Assembly: GCF_001422925.1 (NCBI RefSeq)
Contig: NZ_LMNI01000012.1
Span: 558,345-622,344, forward strand
DNA from: Microbacterium sp. Leaf288
Lineage (GTDB): Bacteria; Actinomycetota; Actinomycetes; Actinomycetales; Microbacteriaceae
Reading direction: 5' to 3'
DNA: 64,000 nt
Part shown: positions 16,608 to 25,497 of the stretch, in pieces
Position numbering within the stretch: the stretch's first letter is position 1
How the letters are laid out: the number at the start of each line of letters is the position of its first letter
Program-made: the position numbers and the translations under genes
The notes under the pieces: model-generated
Seen by the model: only the letters and a program-made list of their open reading frames with translations
Told to the model about the DNA's origin: nothing
Databases searched by the model: none

Positions 16608-19553
16608 ATGACCATGCCCGCTCTTGCCTCGAGCCCGCGCATGGTCGGCCGGCACACCCAGCTCGCCGCCCTGCTCGAGGCGTACGACGACGGCGTGGGC
16701 GCAGTCCCGCGCACCGTCGTCGTGCGCGGCGAAGCGGGGGTCGGCAAGACGCGACTGGTGCAGGAGTTCCTCGCGCTCGTGACCGGCGACCCTCTCGGCG
16801 CGCGCCCCGACGACGCACCCGTCATCGCGTTCGGGCAGTGCGTCGACCTCGGACCCATCGGCGCCGCGTTCGGCCCGGTGCGTCGCGTGCTGCGCGACCT
16901 GCACGCCGCCGTCGGCACCGACGCGCTGCGCGAGGCCGCGGGCTCGGCCGCCGCGATCGCGAGCCTCGCCGCGCTGGTGCCCGGCATCGCGGACGAGTCT
17001 CCCGAGGCCGACGAGCCGGCGGGCGAGTTCGCCGAGGCCATCGAAGTGCTGCTCGAGCGTCTGTCGCAGCGCCGCCACGTGGTCGTCGTGCTCGAGGACC
17101 TGCAGTGGGCGGATGCCGCCACCATGGCCCTGCTCAAGACCCTGGCCAGCACGCTCCGAGGGCGGCACCTCACCATCGTCGCGACCTACCGCTCCGATGA
17201 CATCGATCGCTTCCATCCCCTCCGCCCGCTGCTCGCCGAGCTCGACCGCACCCGCTCGGTCGTCCGCGTCGAGGTCACACCCCTCAGCCCCGACGAGGTC
17301 GCCGAGCAGGTCGCGCAGCTGGTCGGCGGCCGTGACCCCCGCTTCGTCGACGCCCTCGCGGAGCGCAGCGGCGGCATCCCGTTCCTCGTCGAGGAACTTG
17401 TCGACCTCGGCGACCGCGCGCTGCCCGACACGCTGCGGGAGCTTGTGCTCGCACGCTACGCGCGCCTCGGCGACGACGCGCAGCAGACGGTGCGGACGAT
17501 GGCAGCCGGCGGCATGCACGTCGACGACGACGTGCTCGCGGCCGTGACGGCGCTCGACGAGGAGGCCCTCGACCACGCCGTGCGCGCAGCGATCGACACG
17601 CGCGTCATCCTCGCCGACGGCGCGGGCTACCGGTTCCGTCATGCCCTCACGCGCGAGGCTGTGGAGGGCGAGATGCTGCCCAGCGAGCGCGTACGCGTGC
17701 ACCGCCGTTATGCCGAGCACCTGCGCGACCACGGCGGCGACTCCCCCGATGCGGCCTCCGCGGCCGCCGAGCACTGGCTCGCCGCCCGCGATCTCACCGC
17801 AGCGTTCGACGCGACCGTCGCAGCCCTCGAGCAGTCGAAGTCACGGTTCTCGCCGGCCACGTCGGCGAAGCTCGCCGAGCGTCTCACCGAGCTCTGGGGG
17901 CAGGTTCCGGATGCCGAGACGCGCGCCGGCACGACCCTCCCCGAGCTGCACCTCGCGGCCGCCCAATCCTGGCACGATCTCGGCGAGGCGGAGCGCTCGC
18001 TGCGATCGGCGAATGAGGGCCTCGCGGTGTGTCCCGACGACCCGATCACGCGCGCAGCGCTGCTGCGGCAGCGCTTCGTGCAGACGTACAACGCCGAGCA
18101 CCGCGGCAGTGGCGAGGATCTCAAGAAGGCCGCCTCGCTTCTGGAAGGCATCGATGCGCCCCGGGCGCGCATCCTCCTGTCGCGCGTGCTCACCAACATC
18201 GCGCTCGAAGAGCACGGAGCGGATGCCGCCGAGCACGCCGCACGCGCGATCGCCCTGGCACAGGAGGCCGGCGACGACGCCGCGCTCGCCGTCGCGCTGA
18301 CAGTGGAGGCGTGGCGCATCGCCGGCGACGAAGACGACGAAGTGCGAGCCCTGGCACCCCTTGAGCGCGCGGTGACGCTGCGCCTCGACCCGGCGATGCG
18401 CGCGTACGCGGGGTCCGCCCTCACCGGCATGCTCTTGCGCGTCGGACGGTTCGACGAGGCCGCCGTCGTCGGCGCGCAGCACTATGAGGACGTCGCCCGG
18501 GCCGGCATCGAGCGGGGGTCGGGTTCCGGGCTCGCGTACGCGCTCGGAGCCGCACTCTTCGCGACCGGGCGTCCCGAGGCCGCGCGACGATACGCGCAGC
18601 GTGCGCGGCGACTGATGAGGAATCCTCTGCACGGTGCGTCCATCGTCCGGATGCTGGCCTCGCACCTGACCTGGGACGACCGCGACGCCGAGCGAGCGGA
18701 GCTCCTCCTGGCTGAACGCGCCACGATCGAGGACTCGCGCCGACGGTTCCCCGACAAGCGGGGGTGGTGGGCGGTCGAGCGCGCGGAGGCGCTGCTCACG
18801 TTGCGCGGGGCGAGCGCGGAGTCGACGAGCGACGTGATCGCCGGCGTGCTCGCCGACCTCTTCGACATCGCCGATTCCGACACGGGCACGCACTCGGGGC
18901 GCCGCTATGCGGTGGTGACCGCGGCGCTTCTCACTCTCGCGCCCGACCGGCCGGTCGACGCGGAGCTCCGCAACCGGCTGGCCGCGACGATCGAGACGTG
19001 GCCGGATCACGCGGCAGCGGACGCGCACGCCGAGTTCGTGCGCGCCCTCCTCGTCGACGCCGACGGCGCCGGCCCCGAGCGCCGCATCGCCGCATGGCGG
19101 TCACTCGTCGACGGGCCGGCCGACGACCTCCTGGCGGTGTGGCACCGGCATCTCGCCCGCTGCCGTCTCGCCCTCGCCCTCCTCGACGCCGGCGAACGCG
19201 ACGCGGCCGCCGCGCTGCTGGCGGAGGTCCGGGCCGCAGCGTCGGGCGATGGGGCGGCCCGGGTGGGCCGCTGGGCCGCCGAGCTCACGGCGCGTGCCCG
19301 GCTCGCGCCCGCCGCGGAGGCCGAACAGGTGAGCGAGGACGGCGTGATCGCGAGGCTCACCCCGCGCGAGCTCCAGGTGCTCGAGCTGGTGGCCGAGGGC
19401 CTCACCAACCCGCAGATCGGGCAGCGCCTGTTCATCAGCCCGAAGACCGCGTCGGTGCACGTGTCGGCGATCCTCGCCAAGATCGGGGCGGCCAACCGCG
19501 CCGAGGCGGCCGCGCTCTACGCCGCGTCGGCGTCTGCCTCGACGTCGGCCTGA
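16608..19553 (+). CDS. LuxR-family ATP-binding transcriptional regulator (LAL type)
   Basis: A 981-residue large regulator. The N-terminal AAA/STAND ATPase has Walker A GEAGVGKT at 41-48 and Walker B VVVVLEDLQWADA near 160. A long middle region is rich in alanine and arginine helices, consistent with TPR-like repeats. The C-terminal LuxR helix-turn-helix (about 911-970) contains LTPRELQVLELVAEG and NPQIGQRLFISPKTASVHVSAIL. Such proteins are usually activators triggered by a ligand and ATP. No target is evident; the gene stands between a small protein and the DNA ligase. Confidence 0.92.
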   Translation: MTMPALASSPRMVGRHTQLAALLEAYDDGVGAVPRTVVVRGEAGVGKTRLVQEFLALVTGDPLGARPDDAPVIAFGQCVDLGPIGAAFGPVRRVLRDLHAAVGTDALREAAGSAAAIASLAALVPGIADESPEADEPAGEFAEAIEVLLERLSQRRHVVVVLEDLQWADAATMALLKTLASTLRGRHLTIVATYRSDDIDRFHPLRPLLAELDRTRSVVRVEVTPLSPDEVAEQVAQLVGGRDPRFVDALAERSGGIPFLVEELVDLGDRALPDTLRELVLARYARLGDDAQQTVRTMAAGGMHVDDDVLAAVTALDEEALDHAVRAAIDTRVILADGAGYRFRHALTREAVEGEMLPSERVRVHRRYAEHLRDHGGDSPDAASAAAEHWLAARDLTAAFDATVAALEQSKSRFSPATSAKLAERLTELWGQVPDAETRAGTTLPELHLAAAQSWHDLGEAERSLRSANEGLAVCPDDPITRAALLRQRFVQTYNAEHRGSGEDLKKAASLLEGIDAPRARILLSRVLTNIALEEHGADAAEHAARAIALAQEAGDDAALAVALTVEAWRIAGDEDDEVRALAPLERAVTLRLDPAMRAYAGSALTGMLLRVGRFDEAAVVGAQHYEDVARAGIERGSGSGLAYALGAALFATGRPEAARRYAQRARRLMRNPLHGASIVRMLASHLTWDDRDAERAELLLAERATIEDSRRRFPDKRGWWAVERAEALLTLRGASAESTSDVIAGVLADLFDIADSDTGTHSGRRYAVVTAALLTLAPDRPVDAELRNRLAATIETWPDHAAADAHAEFVRALLVDADGAGPERRIAAWRSLVDGPADDLLAVWHRHLARCRLALALLDAGERDAAAALLAEVRAAASGDGAARVGRWAAELTARARLAPAAEAEQVSEDGVIARLTPRELQVLELVAEGLTNPQIGQRLFISPKTASVHVSAILAKIGAANRAEAAALYAASASASTSA

Positions 19554-19664
19554 ACCCGCGTCTGCGTCGGCCCGACCTCGGCGTGGACGCCGGGCCGCAG
19601 CATCCATCCCCGCGGATGCGGGCCGGGGTGTCGGGTGTCGGCGGGGAACGGCAGGATGAGACGC

Positions 19665-20711
19665 ATGCCGTACGAGATCCCTGCGCCGATGCTCGCGAAG
19701 TCCGTCCCCGACGTTCCCGAACCGGCGAAGGTGACGGGTGGGCTGAGCTACGAGCCGAAATGGGACGGGTTCCGCGCTCTCATCTCGTGGGACGGCGAGA
19801 ACGTCGAGATCGGGTCGCGCGGCGCGAAGCCGCTGACGAGGTACTTCCCCGAGCTCGTCGAGGCGTTCGCGCGGCTCCTGCCCGAGCCGTGCCTGCTCGA
19901 TGGCGAGATCGTCGTGCCGGTCGACCGCGACGGGCGACGCCGGCTCGACTGGGAGTCGCTGTCGCAGCGCATCCACCCCGCTGCCTCACGCGTGAACATG
20001 CTCGCCGAGACGACCCCGGCGATGTTCATCGCGTTCGACCTGCTGGCCGTCGGCGACCGCGACCTCCAGGACGAACCGTTCGAGACGCGGCGGCAGACGC
20101 TCGTCGATCTGCTGCGTGACGTGCCCGACCCCGTGCACGTCACGCGTACGACCGACGATCCCGATCTCGCCCGCCGCTGGCTCGCCGAGTTCGAGGGTGC
20201 CGGGCTCGACGGCGTGGTCGCGAAGCCGCTCGATCAGCCCTACGCCCCGGGCAAGCGCACGATGTTCAAGATCAAGCATGCGCGCACGGCCGATGTGGTG
20301 GCGCTGGGCTATCGCATCCACAAGTCCGGCGAGGGCGTCGGCTCGCTGCTCGTCGGCCTGTACGGCGAGGACGGCACGCTCTACCCCGTGGGCGGCGTGG
20401 CCGCCTGGAGCAACGCCCGCCGGCTCGAGCTCATCGACGAGCTCGCCCCGCTCGTCGAGCGCGACGCCGACGGCGAGGCGCTGCGCGGCGAGGGCGAGAA
20501 GTCGCGCTTCCAGGCGGGTCGGGCCGACTCGTCGTTCGTGCGGCTGCGCCCCGAGCGCGTGCTCGAGGTGCGCTACGACCAGCTCGAAGGCTGGCGCTTC
20601 CGCCACACCGTGCAGTTCGAGCGCTGGCGCCCCGACCGCGACCCGCGCTCGTGCACGTACGAGCAGCTCGAGGTGGTCGCCGCGTACGACTTGGCCGACG
20701 TCCTGGTCTGA
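19665..20711 (+). CDS. ligC: ATP-dependent DNA ligase, LigC type
   Basis: A 348-residue ATP-dependent DNA ligase. The nucleotidyl-transfer motif is KWDG at 32-35, with Lys32 as the residue that is adenylated. Other ligase motifs visible are LDGEIV near 82, FIAFDLL near 125, and GLDGVVAKPLDQPY near 187. A C-terminal OB-fold follows. The size fits stand-alone LigC, used in end joining and base-excision repair in actinobacteria rather than replication. The ATG at 19665 has AGGA eight bases upstream; one at 19656 is an alternative. A separate polymerase-domain gene lies 2.3 kb downstream on the other strand. Confidence 0.88.
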   Translation: MPYEIPAPMLAKSVPDVPEPAKVTGGLSYEPKWDGFRALISWDGENVEIGSRGAKPLTRYFPELVEAFARLLPEPCLLDGEIVVPVDRDGRRRLDWESLSQRIHPAASRVNMLAETTPAMFIAFDLLAVGDRDLQDEPFETRRQTLVDLLRDVPDPVHVTRTTDDPDLARRWLAEFEGAGLDGVVAKPLDQPYAPGKRTMFKIKHARTADVVALGYRIHKSGEGVGSLLVGLYGEDGTLYPVGGVAAWSNARRLELIDELAPLVERDADGEALRGEGEKSRFQAGRADSSFVRLRPERVLEVRYDQLEGWRFRHTVQFERWRPDRDPRSCTYEQLEVVAAYDLADVLV

Positions 20712-20809
20712 CGCCTTCGGCGGCGGACGGATGCTGCGGCCCGTGGTCTGTTCGCCCGCCCGGGGCGGGTGTACGGTGCGGTCAGGGTCACTGCTGACGG
20801 AGGCATCCC

Positions 20810-21982
20810 ATGGCCCGCCTCGACCACCGGCGCACTCGCGGTCGTTACGGCACGCGGGTCGGGTCGATGTGCGTCGCGATCGTGGCGCTGCTGGTGTCGG
20901 GATGCTCGTCCCCGTCGTCGTCACTCCCCGAGCCGACGCCGCCGGCCGACGCGATCCGTGAGGACATCGACTCCGTCTTCGGCACCCTCTACGGCGAGGA
21001 TGCGGTCCGCGCGGTGCTGGTGCAGCAACACGGCGAACTCGTGTACGAGCAGTACGAGGAATCGACCGCTGACGATACGTGGGACGTGCGCGGCGTCACC
21101 CGCGCGGTGACGTCGACCCTCGTCGGCATCGCGATCGACCGCGGACTCATCTCAGGCGTCGACGCCACCCTCGGTCAGCTGCTTCCCGACCATGCGGCCG
21201 CCCTCACGCCCGAAACGGCCGCGATCCAGCTGAAGTCCGTGCTCACGCACACGGCGAACTTCGCGCCGACGTCCGAAGAGCGCGACATCCGGGGAGGCCC
21301 CGCCGACCTGTACGCGCAGACGGACTGGGTCGCCTCGATCCTCGCGGACCGGGCGGCGCGCGGGCCGGGCGACGGTGTGTTCCTCTTCTCCGACATGGGC
21401 ACGCACATCCTCGCCGCCGTCGTCGCCGAAGCGACCGGGATGTCGCCCTTCCGGTTCGCCGAGCAGACGCTGTTCGGTCCGCTCGGCATCGACACCGACC
21501 CCTGGTGGGAGGAGCGCTTCACGCCCGGCCAGCCCGAGGCGCTGCTCCAGGCCTACCAGGACGCGGAGGTCGCCTGGCCCGCCGACGCGCAGGGGGTGAA
21601 CCTCGGCTACACGCACCTGCGGCTTCGCCCGATGGACCTGGTGCGCCTCGGCCAGCTCTTCCTCGACGAGGGCGTGTGGGACGGGGAGCAGGTGGTGTCG
21701 GCGACCTGGGCCGTCCAGGCGACCAGCCCTGTCGTCGCCACGAGCGGCTACGGCGACATCAGCTACGGCTACCAGTGGTGGATCGACCCCAGTCGCGACG
21801 TGTTCTACGTCCAGGGCGAGGGCGGAACGGCAGTCGTCGTCGATCCTGCCAGGGATGCCGTCGCGGTGATCGCCTCCGAGGTCACGATCGACGATGTGCG
21901 CGGGAACCACGGCTACGCGAGTGCGACCGCAGTGGGACTTGCGAGTCTGCTCCTCGCCAACCTGTCCGCCGACTCGGGGTGA
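20810..21982 (+). CDS. Lipoprotein of the serine beta-lactamase/6-aminohexanoate hydrolase family, probably inactive
   Basis: A 390-residue exported lipoprotein. A basic N region, a hydrophobic core and a lipobox LVSGC put the lipidated Cys at residue 32. The body has the class C beta-lactamase-like fold of esterase/amide hydrolases: TSTLVGIAIDRGLI, VLTHTANF, LRPMDLVRLGQLFL and YGYQWWID. The SxxK catalytic tetrad that should precede TSTLVG reads GVTR at residues 95-98, so both the nucleophilic Ser and the Lys are replaced. The Tyr-motif position reads FLFSDMG. It is therefore likely a binding or structural protein. It lies between the DNA ligase and polymerase genes with no obvious link. Confidence 0.85.
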   Translation: MARLDHRRTRGRYGTRVGSMCVAIVALLVSGCSSPSSSLPEPTPPADAIREDIDSVFGTLYGEDAVRAVLVQQHGELVYEQYEESTADDTWDVRGVTRAVTSTLVGIAIDRGLISGVDATLGQLLPDHAAALTPETAAIQLKSVLTHTANFAPTSEERDIRGGPADLYAQTDWVASILADRAARGPGDGVFLFSDMGTHILAAVVAEATGMSPFRFAEQTLFGPLGIDTDPWWEERFTPGQPEALLQAYQDAEVAWPADAQGVNLGYTHLRLRPMDLVRLGQLFLDEGVWDGEQVVSATWAVQATSPVVATSGYGDISYGYQWWIDPSRDVFYVQGEGGTAVVVDPARDAVAVIASEVTIDDVRGNHGYASATAVGLASLLLANLSADSG

Positions 21983-22024
21983 GTTCCGCCCTCGGAGGCG
22001 CGTGCCGTCGCGCCACCCGCACGC

Positions 22025-23068
22025 TCAGGCGTCGTCTTTGGGCCAGTTCGCCTCATTCTTGCGGCTCGGCTGCACGCGCGGCGGCTCGCCGGGCATCTTG
22101 GGGAAGTCGGGCGGGAACGGCAGTTCGCCGAGCCCGTCGTCGAGGTCGCGCTGCCACCACTCCAGCAGCGTGTCGATGCGCCCCGGCTTCGCGAGCAGGT
22201 CCGCCCACGGGTCGCCGACGTCGGCCAGGCGCTGCGGAACCGTCCGTACCGTGAACGCGGACGGGTCGGTCCCGGCCTCCAGCTCCTCCCACGTGAGCGG
22301 CGTCGACACGGTCGCGTTCGGCAGCGCCCGCGGGCTGTAGGCGCCGGCCATCGTGCGGTCGCGGTTCGCCTGGTTGAAGTCGATGAAGATGCGCTCGCCG
22401 CGCTCCTCCTTCCACCAGTTCATCGTCACCTTGTCGGGGAGGCGCCGCTCGAGCTCGCGGCCGGCGGCGATGACCGCGTGCCGCACGTCGAGGAACTCCC
22501 ACTCGGGTTCGATCGGGCAGAACACGTGGATGCCGCGATTGCCGCTGGTCTTGAGGAACGCCGTCAGACCCGCTTCGGCGAGGACGTCGCGCATCGCGGG
22601 GGCGACGGCGGCAGCATCCGTGAAATCCGTTCCCGGCTGCGGATCGAGGTCGATGCGCAGCTCGACGGGGTTGTCGGTGTTCGCCGTCAGCGACGCCCAC
22701 GGGTGGAAGACGATCGTGTTCATCTGCACGGCCCAGACCGCCGCGGCGATCTCGGTGAGGATGATCTGCGGATGCCGCCGCCCGCTGTTGTACGTGACGG
22801 TCTGGGCTTCGACGAAGGCCGGCGCCCCCTTCGGCGGGTTCTTCGAGTAGAACCGCTCGCCGTCGACGCCCTCGGGAAACCGCTCGAGCGAGACGGGGCG
22901 GTCGCCGTTGGCGGCGAGGAAGGGCTCCTGCACCGCGATGAGGTACTCCGCGAGCTCGCGCTTCGTGATGCCGACCTCCGGCCAGATCACCCGGTCGGGA
23001 TTCGAGATCCCCACCTCGCGATCGCCGTCGGGGCCGGGCACGGTGAGGGTGATCCGCGGGGACGCCAT
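22025..23068 (-). CDS. Stand-alone LigD-type DNA polymerase/primase domain protein (AEP superfamily)
   Basis: A 347-residue archaeo-eukaryotic primase-type polymerase, homologous to the polymerase domain of LigD (PolDom/PrimPol-C). Metal-binding Asp140 and Asp142 sit in RIDLDPQPG, TSGNRGIHVF carries the nucleotide-binding His181, and the third Asp (230) is in RIFIDFN. All the catalytic residues are intact. It lacks ligase and nuclease domains, so it probably works with the separate LigC-type ligase 1.3 kb away. Known roles are gap filling and end joining. The Ku protein, if present, is outside the window. Confidence 0.9.
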   Translation of the reverse strand: MASPRITLTVPGPDGDREVGISNPDRVIWPEVGITKRELAEYLIAVQEPFLAANGDRPVSLERFPEGVDGERFYSKNPPKGAPAFVEAQTVTYNSGRRHPQIILTEIAAAVWAVQMNTIVFHPWASLTANTDNPVELRIDLDPQPGTDFTDAAAVAPAMRDVLAEAGLTAFLKTSGNRGIHVFCPIEPEWEFLDVRHAVIAAGRELERRLPDKVTMNWWKEERGERIFIDFNQANRDRTMAGAYSPRALPNATVSTPLTWEELEAGTDPSAFTVRTVPQRLADVGDPWADLLAKPGRIDTLLEWWQRDLDDGLGELPFPPDFPKMPGEPPRVQPSRKNEANWPKDDA

Positions 23069-23148
23069 GGATCAGACGCTAGCGGGGAGCGCGACATTCG
23101 TCACCCGCTCACCGCGGAAGCGGCGGCCGTCGCGCCCAGCGGGAACCC

Positions 23149-24336
23149 TCAGTCGGCGAGAGCGAGCACCGGTGCGAGGTCCTCGCGGCTGAGCCGGATC
23201 CACGGCCCCGCGGGGTCGACCACCACACCGGTGATCCCGTCGTCGCTGCGCAGCGCCTTCGCGAGCTGTGCGCCGGTGATCGGACCGGCGTTGTCGCCAC
23301 GGCCCATGACAGCGATCTCGAGCGGGTGCGAGTACACCTCGAGGAAGCGACGCCCCTCCGCGTCTCGCCCCTCCGCCAGACCAGGCGCGCCGTTCTCCGC
23401 GACCCCCACCGCCACCCAGAGGGGGGCGCGGGTGAGCGCCTCGGCCACCTTGCCGTTCATCTCGGGGGTGCGCTCCGCCGCGAGCAGGGTCTTCACGGTC
23501 AGCTGCGGATCGGCCTGCTCGACGGCCCGCTCCAGCAGCTCCTTCGGCAGCACCGCGCGGGACGGCGCGGACGCGGGATCGATGATGATCCCGTCGTAGG
23601 CACTGGCGAACACGTGCCGCAGCACCGTGAGCACGGGCTGACCCATCGCCGAGGTCTCGACGTCGCCGTCGGCCTTGACGCTCGCCTGAAGTGCGGCGCC
23701 GCTCGAGTACACCAGGGCGAACGTGCGCTCCCCGGAGTTCGCGATCGCGAGCGGCAGACCCTTCCCTTCGGCGAGGAGCGCCCGGGCGTCGCCCTTGACC
23801 CGCAGGAACAGATGCCCCTGCATCAGCTGCCGCGCGACATCGAGCAGCGCCTGGGAGGCCGGGGCGTCGCCGATCCGCCCGAGCGCGGCGCGCAGCAGCA
23901 CATTGTCGCGCAGCCCCGGCACCGTCTCGGTCTGCTCGGGCGCCGTGCGCATCCACTCCCGCACACCCATGCGCGGCTGCGGTCCCGGAGGGACGGTCTC
24001 GCCGACCTGCGGCTCGCGCGGCTCGGCCGGCTGAACCGGCTGAGACGCCGCGGGAGAAACCCCGAGCCCGCCGAACGACGAGACGGAGATGGACACCGTC
24101 CCCACGCCTTCTCCACTCTCCGCCGGCGCGTCGGGCGCTGCGGCTGACTCCGCCGCCGGGGCGGCGGCATCCGTCTCCGAAGCGGGCGCATCCGTTGCCG
24201 GAGCCTCCGCAGCGGCGGAAGGAGCGGCCGCCCCGGCGGATGCGAGTTCGGCCGCGACGCCCTCAGCCTGTGCGGGCTCGGGGGAGGTCGACGGCTGCTC
24301 GGCGGGCTTCTTCGGACGGCGCGAGAACAAGGCCAT
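23149..24336 (-). CDS. SseB-family protein
   Basis: A 395-residue soluble protein. The first ~125 residues are a low-complexity Ala/Pro/Glu-rich linker after a basic start (MALFSRRPKKP). The rest carries the SseB N-terminal domain pattern, with strands such as GHLFLRVKGDARALLAEGKG and LAIANSGERTFALVYSSG, then a second related alpha/beta region ending GITGVVVDPAGPWIRLSRE. The family is widespread and its function poorly known; in Salmonella the name belongs to a different, secreted protein. Nothing here suggests secretion. Confidence 0.75.
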   Translation of the reverse strand: MALFSRRPKKPAEQPSTSPEPAQAEGVAAELASAGAAAPSAAAEAPATDAPASETDAAAPAAESAAAPDAPAESGEGVGTVSISVSSFGGLGVSPAASQPVQPAEPREPQVGETVPPGPQPRMGVREWMRTAPEQTETVPGLRDNVLLRAALGRIGDAPASQALLDVARQLMQGHLFLRVKGDARALLAEGKGLPLAIANSGERTFALVYSSGAALQASVKADGDVETSAMGQPVLTVLRHVFASAYDGIIIDPASAPSRAVLPKELLERAVEQADPQLTVKTLLAAERTPEMNGKVAEALTRAPLWVAVGVAENGAPGLAEGRDAEGRRFLEVYSHPLEIAVMGRGDNAGPITGAQLAKALRSDDGITGVVVDPAGPWIRLSREDLAPVLALAD

Positions 24337-24379
24337 TGTGCGAGCCTAACCCGCCCGCGCGGCGCCGACGCCGCGAACC

Positions 24380-24796
24380 TCACCCCAGCGCGGATACCCC
24401 GTCGGCGATCACTCCGACACCGACGGCGAGAAGGGATGCTGCGAGCACGACGACCCCGGCCCACAGGAGCGCGATCGCGCGACCGGGGCGCTGAGGGTCG
24501 CGTCCCAGCACCGACAGGAAGAACCCGCCGGGAATGAGGAGCGCGCTCGCCAGCACGCCGACCGATGCCCACTGCCACGGCATCGGGACGCCGACCGCGG
24601 ACACCAGGAGGAGGCTCACGAGCCCCAGGATCACGAGCACGCCGGCGTGTGCGTGCCCCGCGCGGAAGAAGGTCTTCTGCAGCCCGTTGAAGGGCAGACC
24701 GCGCGTCGCGATCCGCAGCAGGAAGGTGCCGCCCGACATGATGCCGATGACGGTGAGGATCGTCGCGCCGGCGACGATCGTGAGGATCGGGTCCAT
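24380..24796 (-). CDS. Four-helix membrane protein controlled by the divergent MerR gene
   Basis: A 138-residue integral membrane protein with four predicted helices: at the N terminus (LTIVAGATILTVIGIMSGG), around 50-70, 75-95 and 110-130. A conserved-looking GHAHAGVLVILG with two His follows the first loop, as in small proteins that bind heme or metal, but I do not recognise the family. It is divergent from a MerR-type regulator, and the intervening region is full of TTGGA half-sites. The natural reading is that it is the regulator's target. Confidence 0.65.
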   Translation of the reverse strand: MDPILTIVAGATILTVIGIMSGGTFLLRIATRGLPFNGLQKTFFRAGHAHAGVLVILGLVSLLLVSAVGVPMPWQWASVGVLASALLIPGGFFLSVLGRDPQRPGRAIALLWAGVVVLAASLLAVGVGVIADGVSALG

Positions 24797-24807
24797 CGTG
24801 GCCTCCG

Positions 24808-24852
24808 TTGGATAGTTTCGCTCTCCAATATTGGATAGCTATAGTATCCAAT
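24808..24852. promoter_or_regulatory. Operator cluster between the membrane protein and MerR genes
   Basis: ATTGGATA (24830-24837) and TATCCAAT (24845-24852) form an 8-bp perfect inverted repeat with a 7-base spacer. A 12-bp palindrome TCCAATATTGGA (24824-24835) overlaps it, and another half-site TTGGAT is at 24808-24813. The AT-rich block is unlike the surrounding DNA. It lies between the two divergent starts. Confidence 0.75.
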
Positions 24853-24875
24853 GTCAACACCAAAGGGGCCGCATC

Positions 24876-25490
24876 ATGAAGATCTCGGAGCTGTCGGAGC
24901 GCAGCGGGGTTCCCGTGGCCACCGTGAAGTTCTACATCCGCGAGGGCATGCTCCCCCGGGGCGAGGCGCTCTCCACGACGCGCGCGGAGTACGGAGAGGA
25001 GCACCTCTCTCGCCTCACACTCATCGGCGCACTGGCCGATGTGCGCGGACTCCCCCTGTCTCGTGTGCGCGACATCCTCGCGTTGATCGACGCCCCCGAC
25101 GACGACCCGATCGCGACCCTGGGGCGTGCGGTGGGCGCCCTCCCGCCGTACGTCGAGTCCGACCGCGACGACTACCCCCGCGCGCGAGAGGCGATCGGCG
25201 AACTCGGCCTCACCTACGACCCCGACTTCACCGCGGTTCCCCAGCTCGACGAGGCGCTGCGGGCGCTGGAAGCGGCGGGATTGGATGCCTCTCCCGCCGT
25301 GCTCCGCCGCTACAGCGACGCGATGCGCCAGGTCGCGGCCGAAGAGCTGGCCCCGATGGCCGGCATGTCGCGCGCCGAGGCGGTGCCCTACGCGGTGCTC
25401 GGCACCGCGCTCTACGAGCCGGTGATGCTCGCCCTCCGCCGCCTGGCCCACCACCACCTGCTGGTCGAGGACGGGGCGCCCGGCGGCTGA
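24876..25490 (+). CDS. MerR-family transcriptional regulator
   Basis: A 204-residue regulator. The MerR helix-turn-helix is at residues 1-40 (MKISELSERSGVPVATVKFYIREGMLPRGE), and the dimerisation helix around 75-95. The C-terminal domain has no Cys, so it is not a typical metal or redox sensor. It resembles the multidrug/TipA-like small-molecule branch. The ATG at 24876 is used, because an upstream in-frame ATG at 24831 lies inside the operator. It probably autoregulates and controls the divergent membrane protein. Confidence 0.88.
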   Translation: MKISELSERSGVPVATVKFYIREGMLPRGEALSTTRAEYGEEHLSRLTLIGALADVRGLPLSRVRDILALIDAPDDDPIATLGRAVGALPPYVESDRDDYPRAREAIGELGLTYDPDFTAVPQLDEALRALEAAGLDASPAVLRRYSDAMRQVAAEELAPMAGMSRAEAVPYAVLGTALYEPVMLALRRLAHHHLLVEDGAPGG

Positions 25491-25497
25491 GCCCGCG

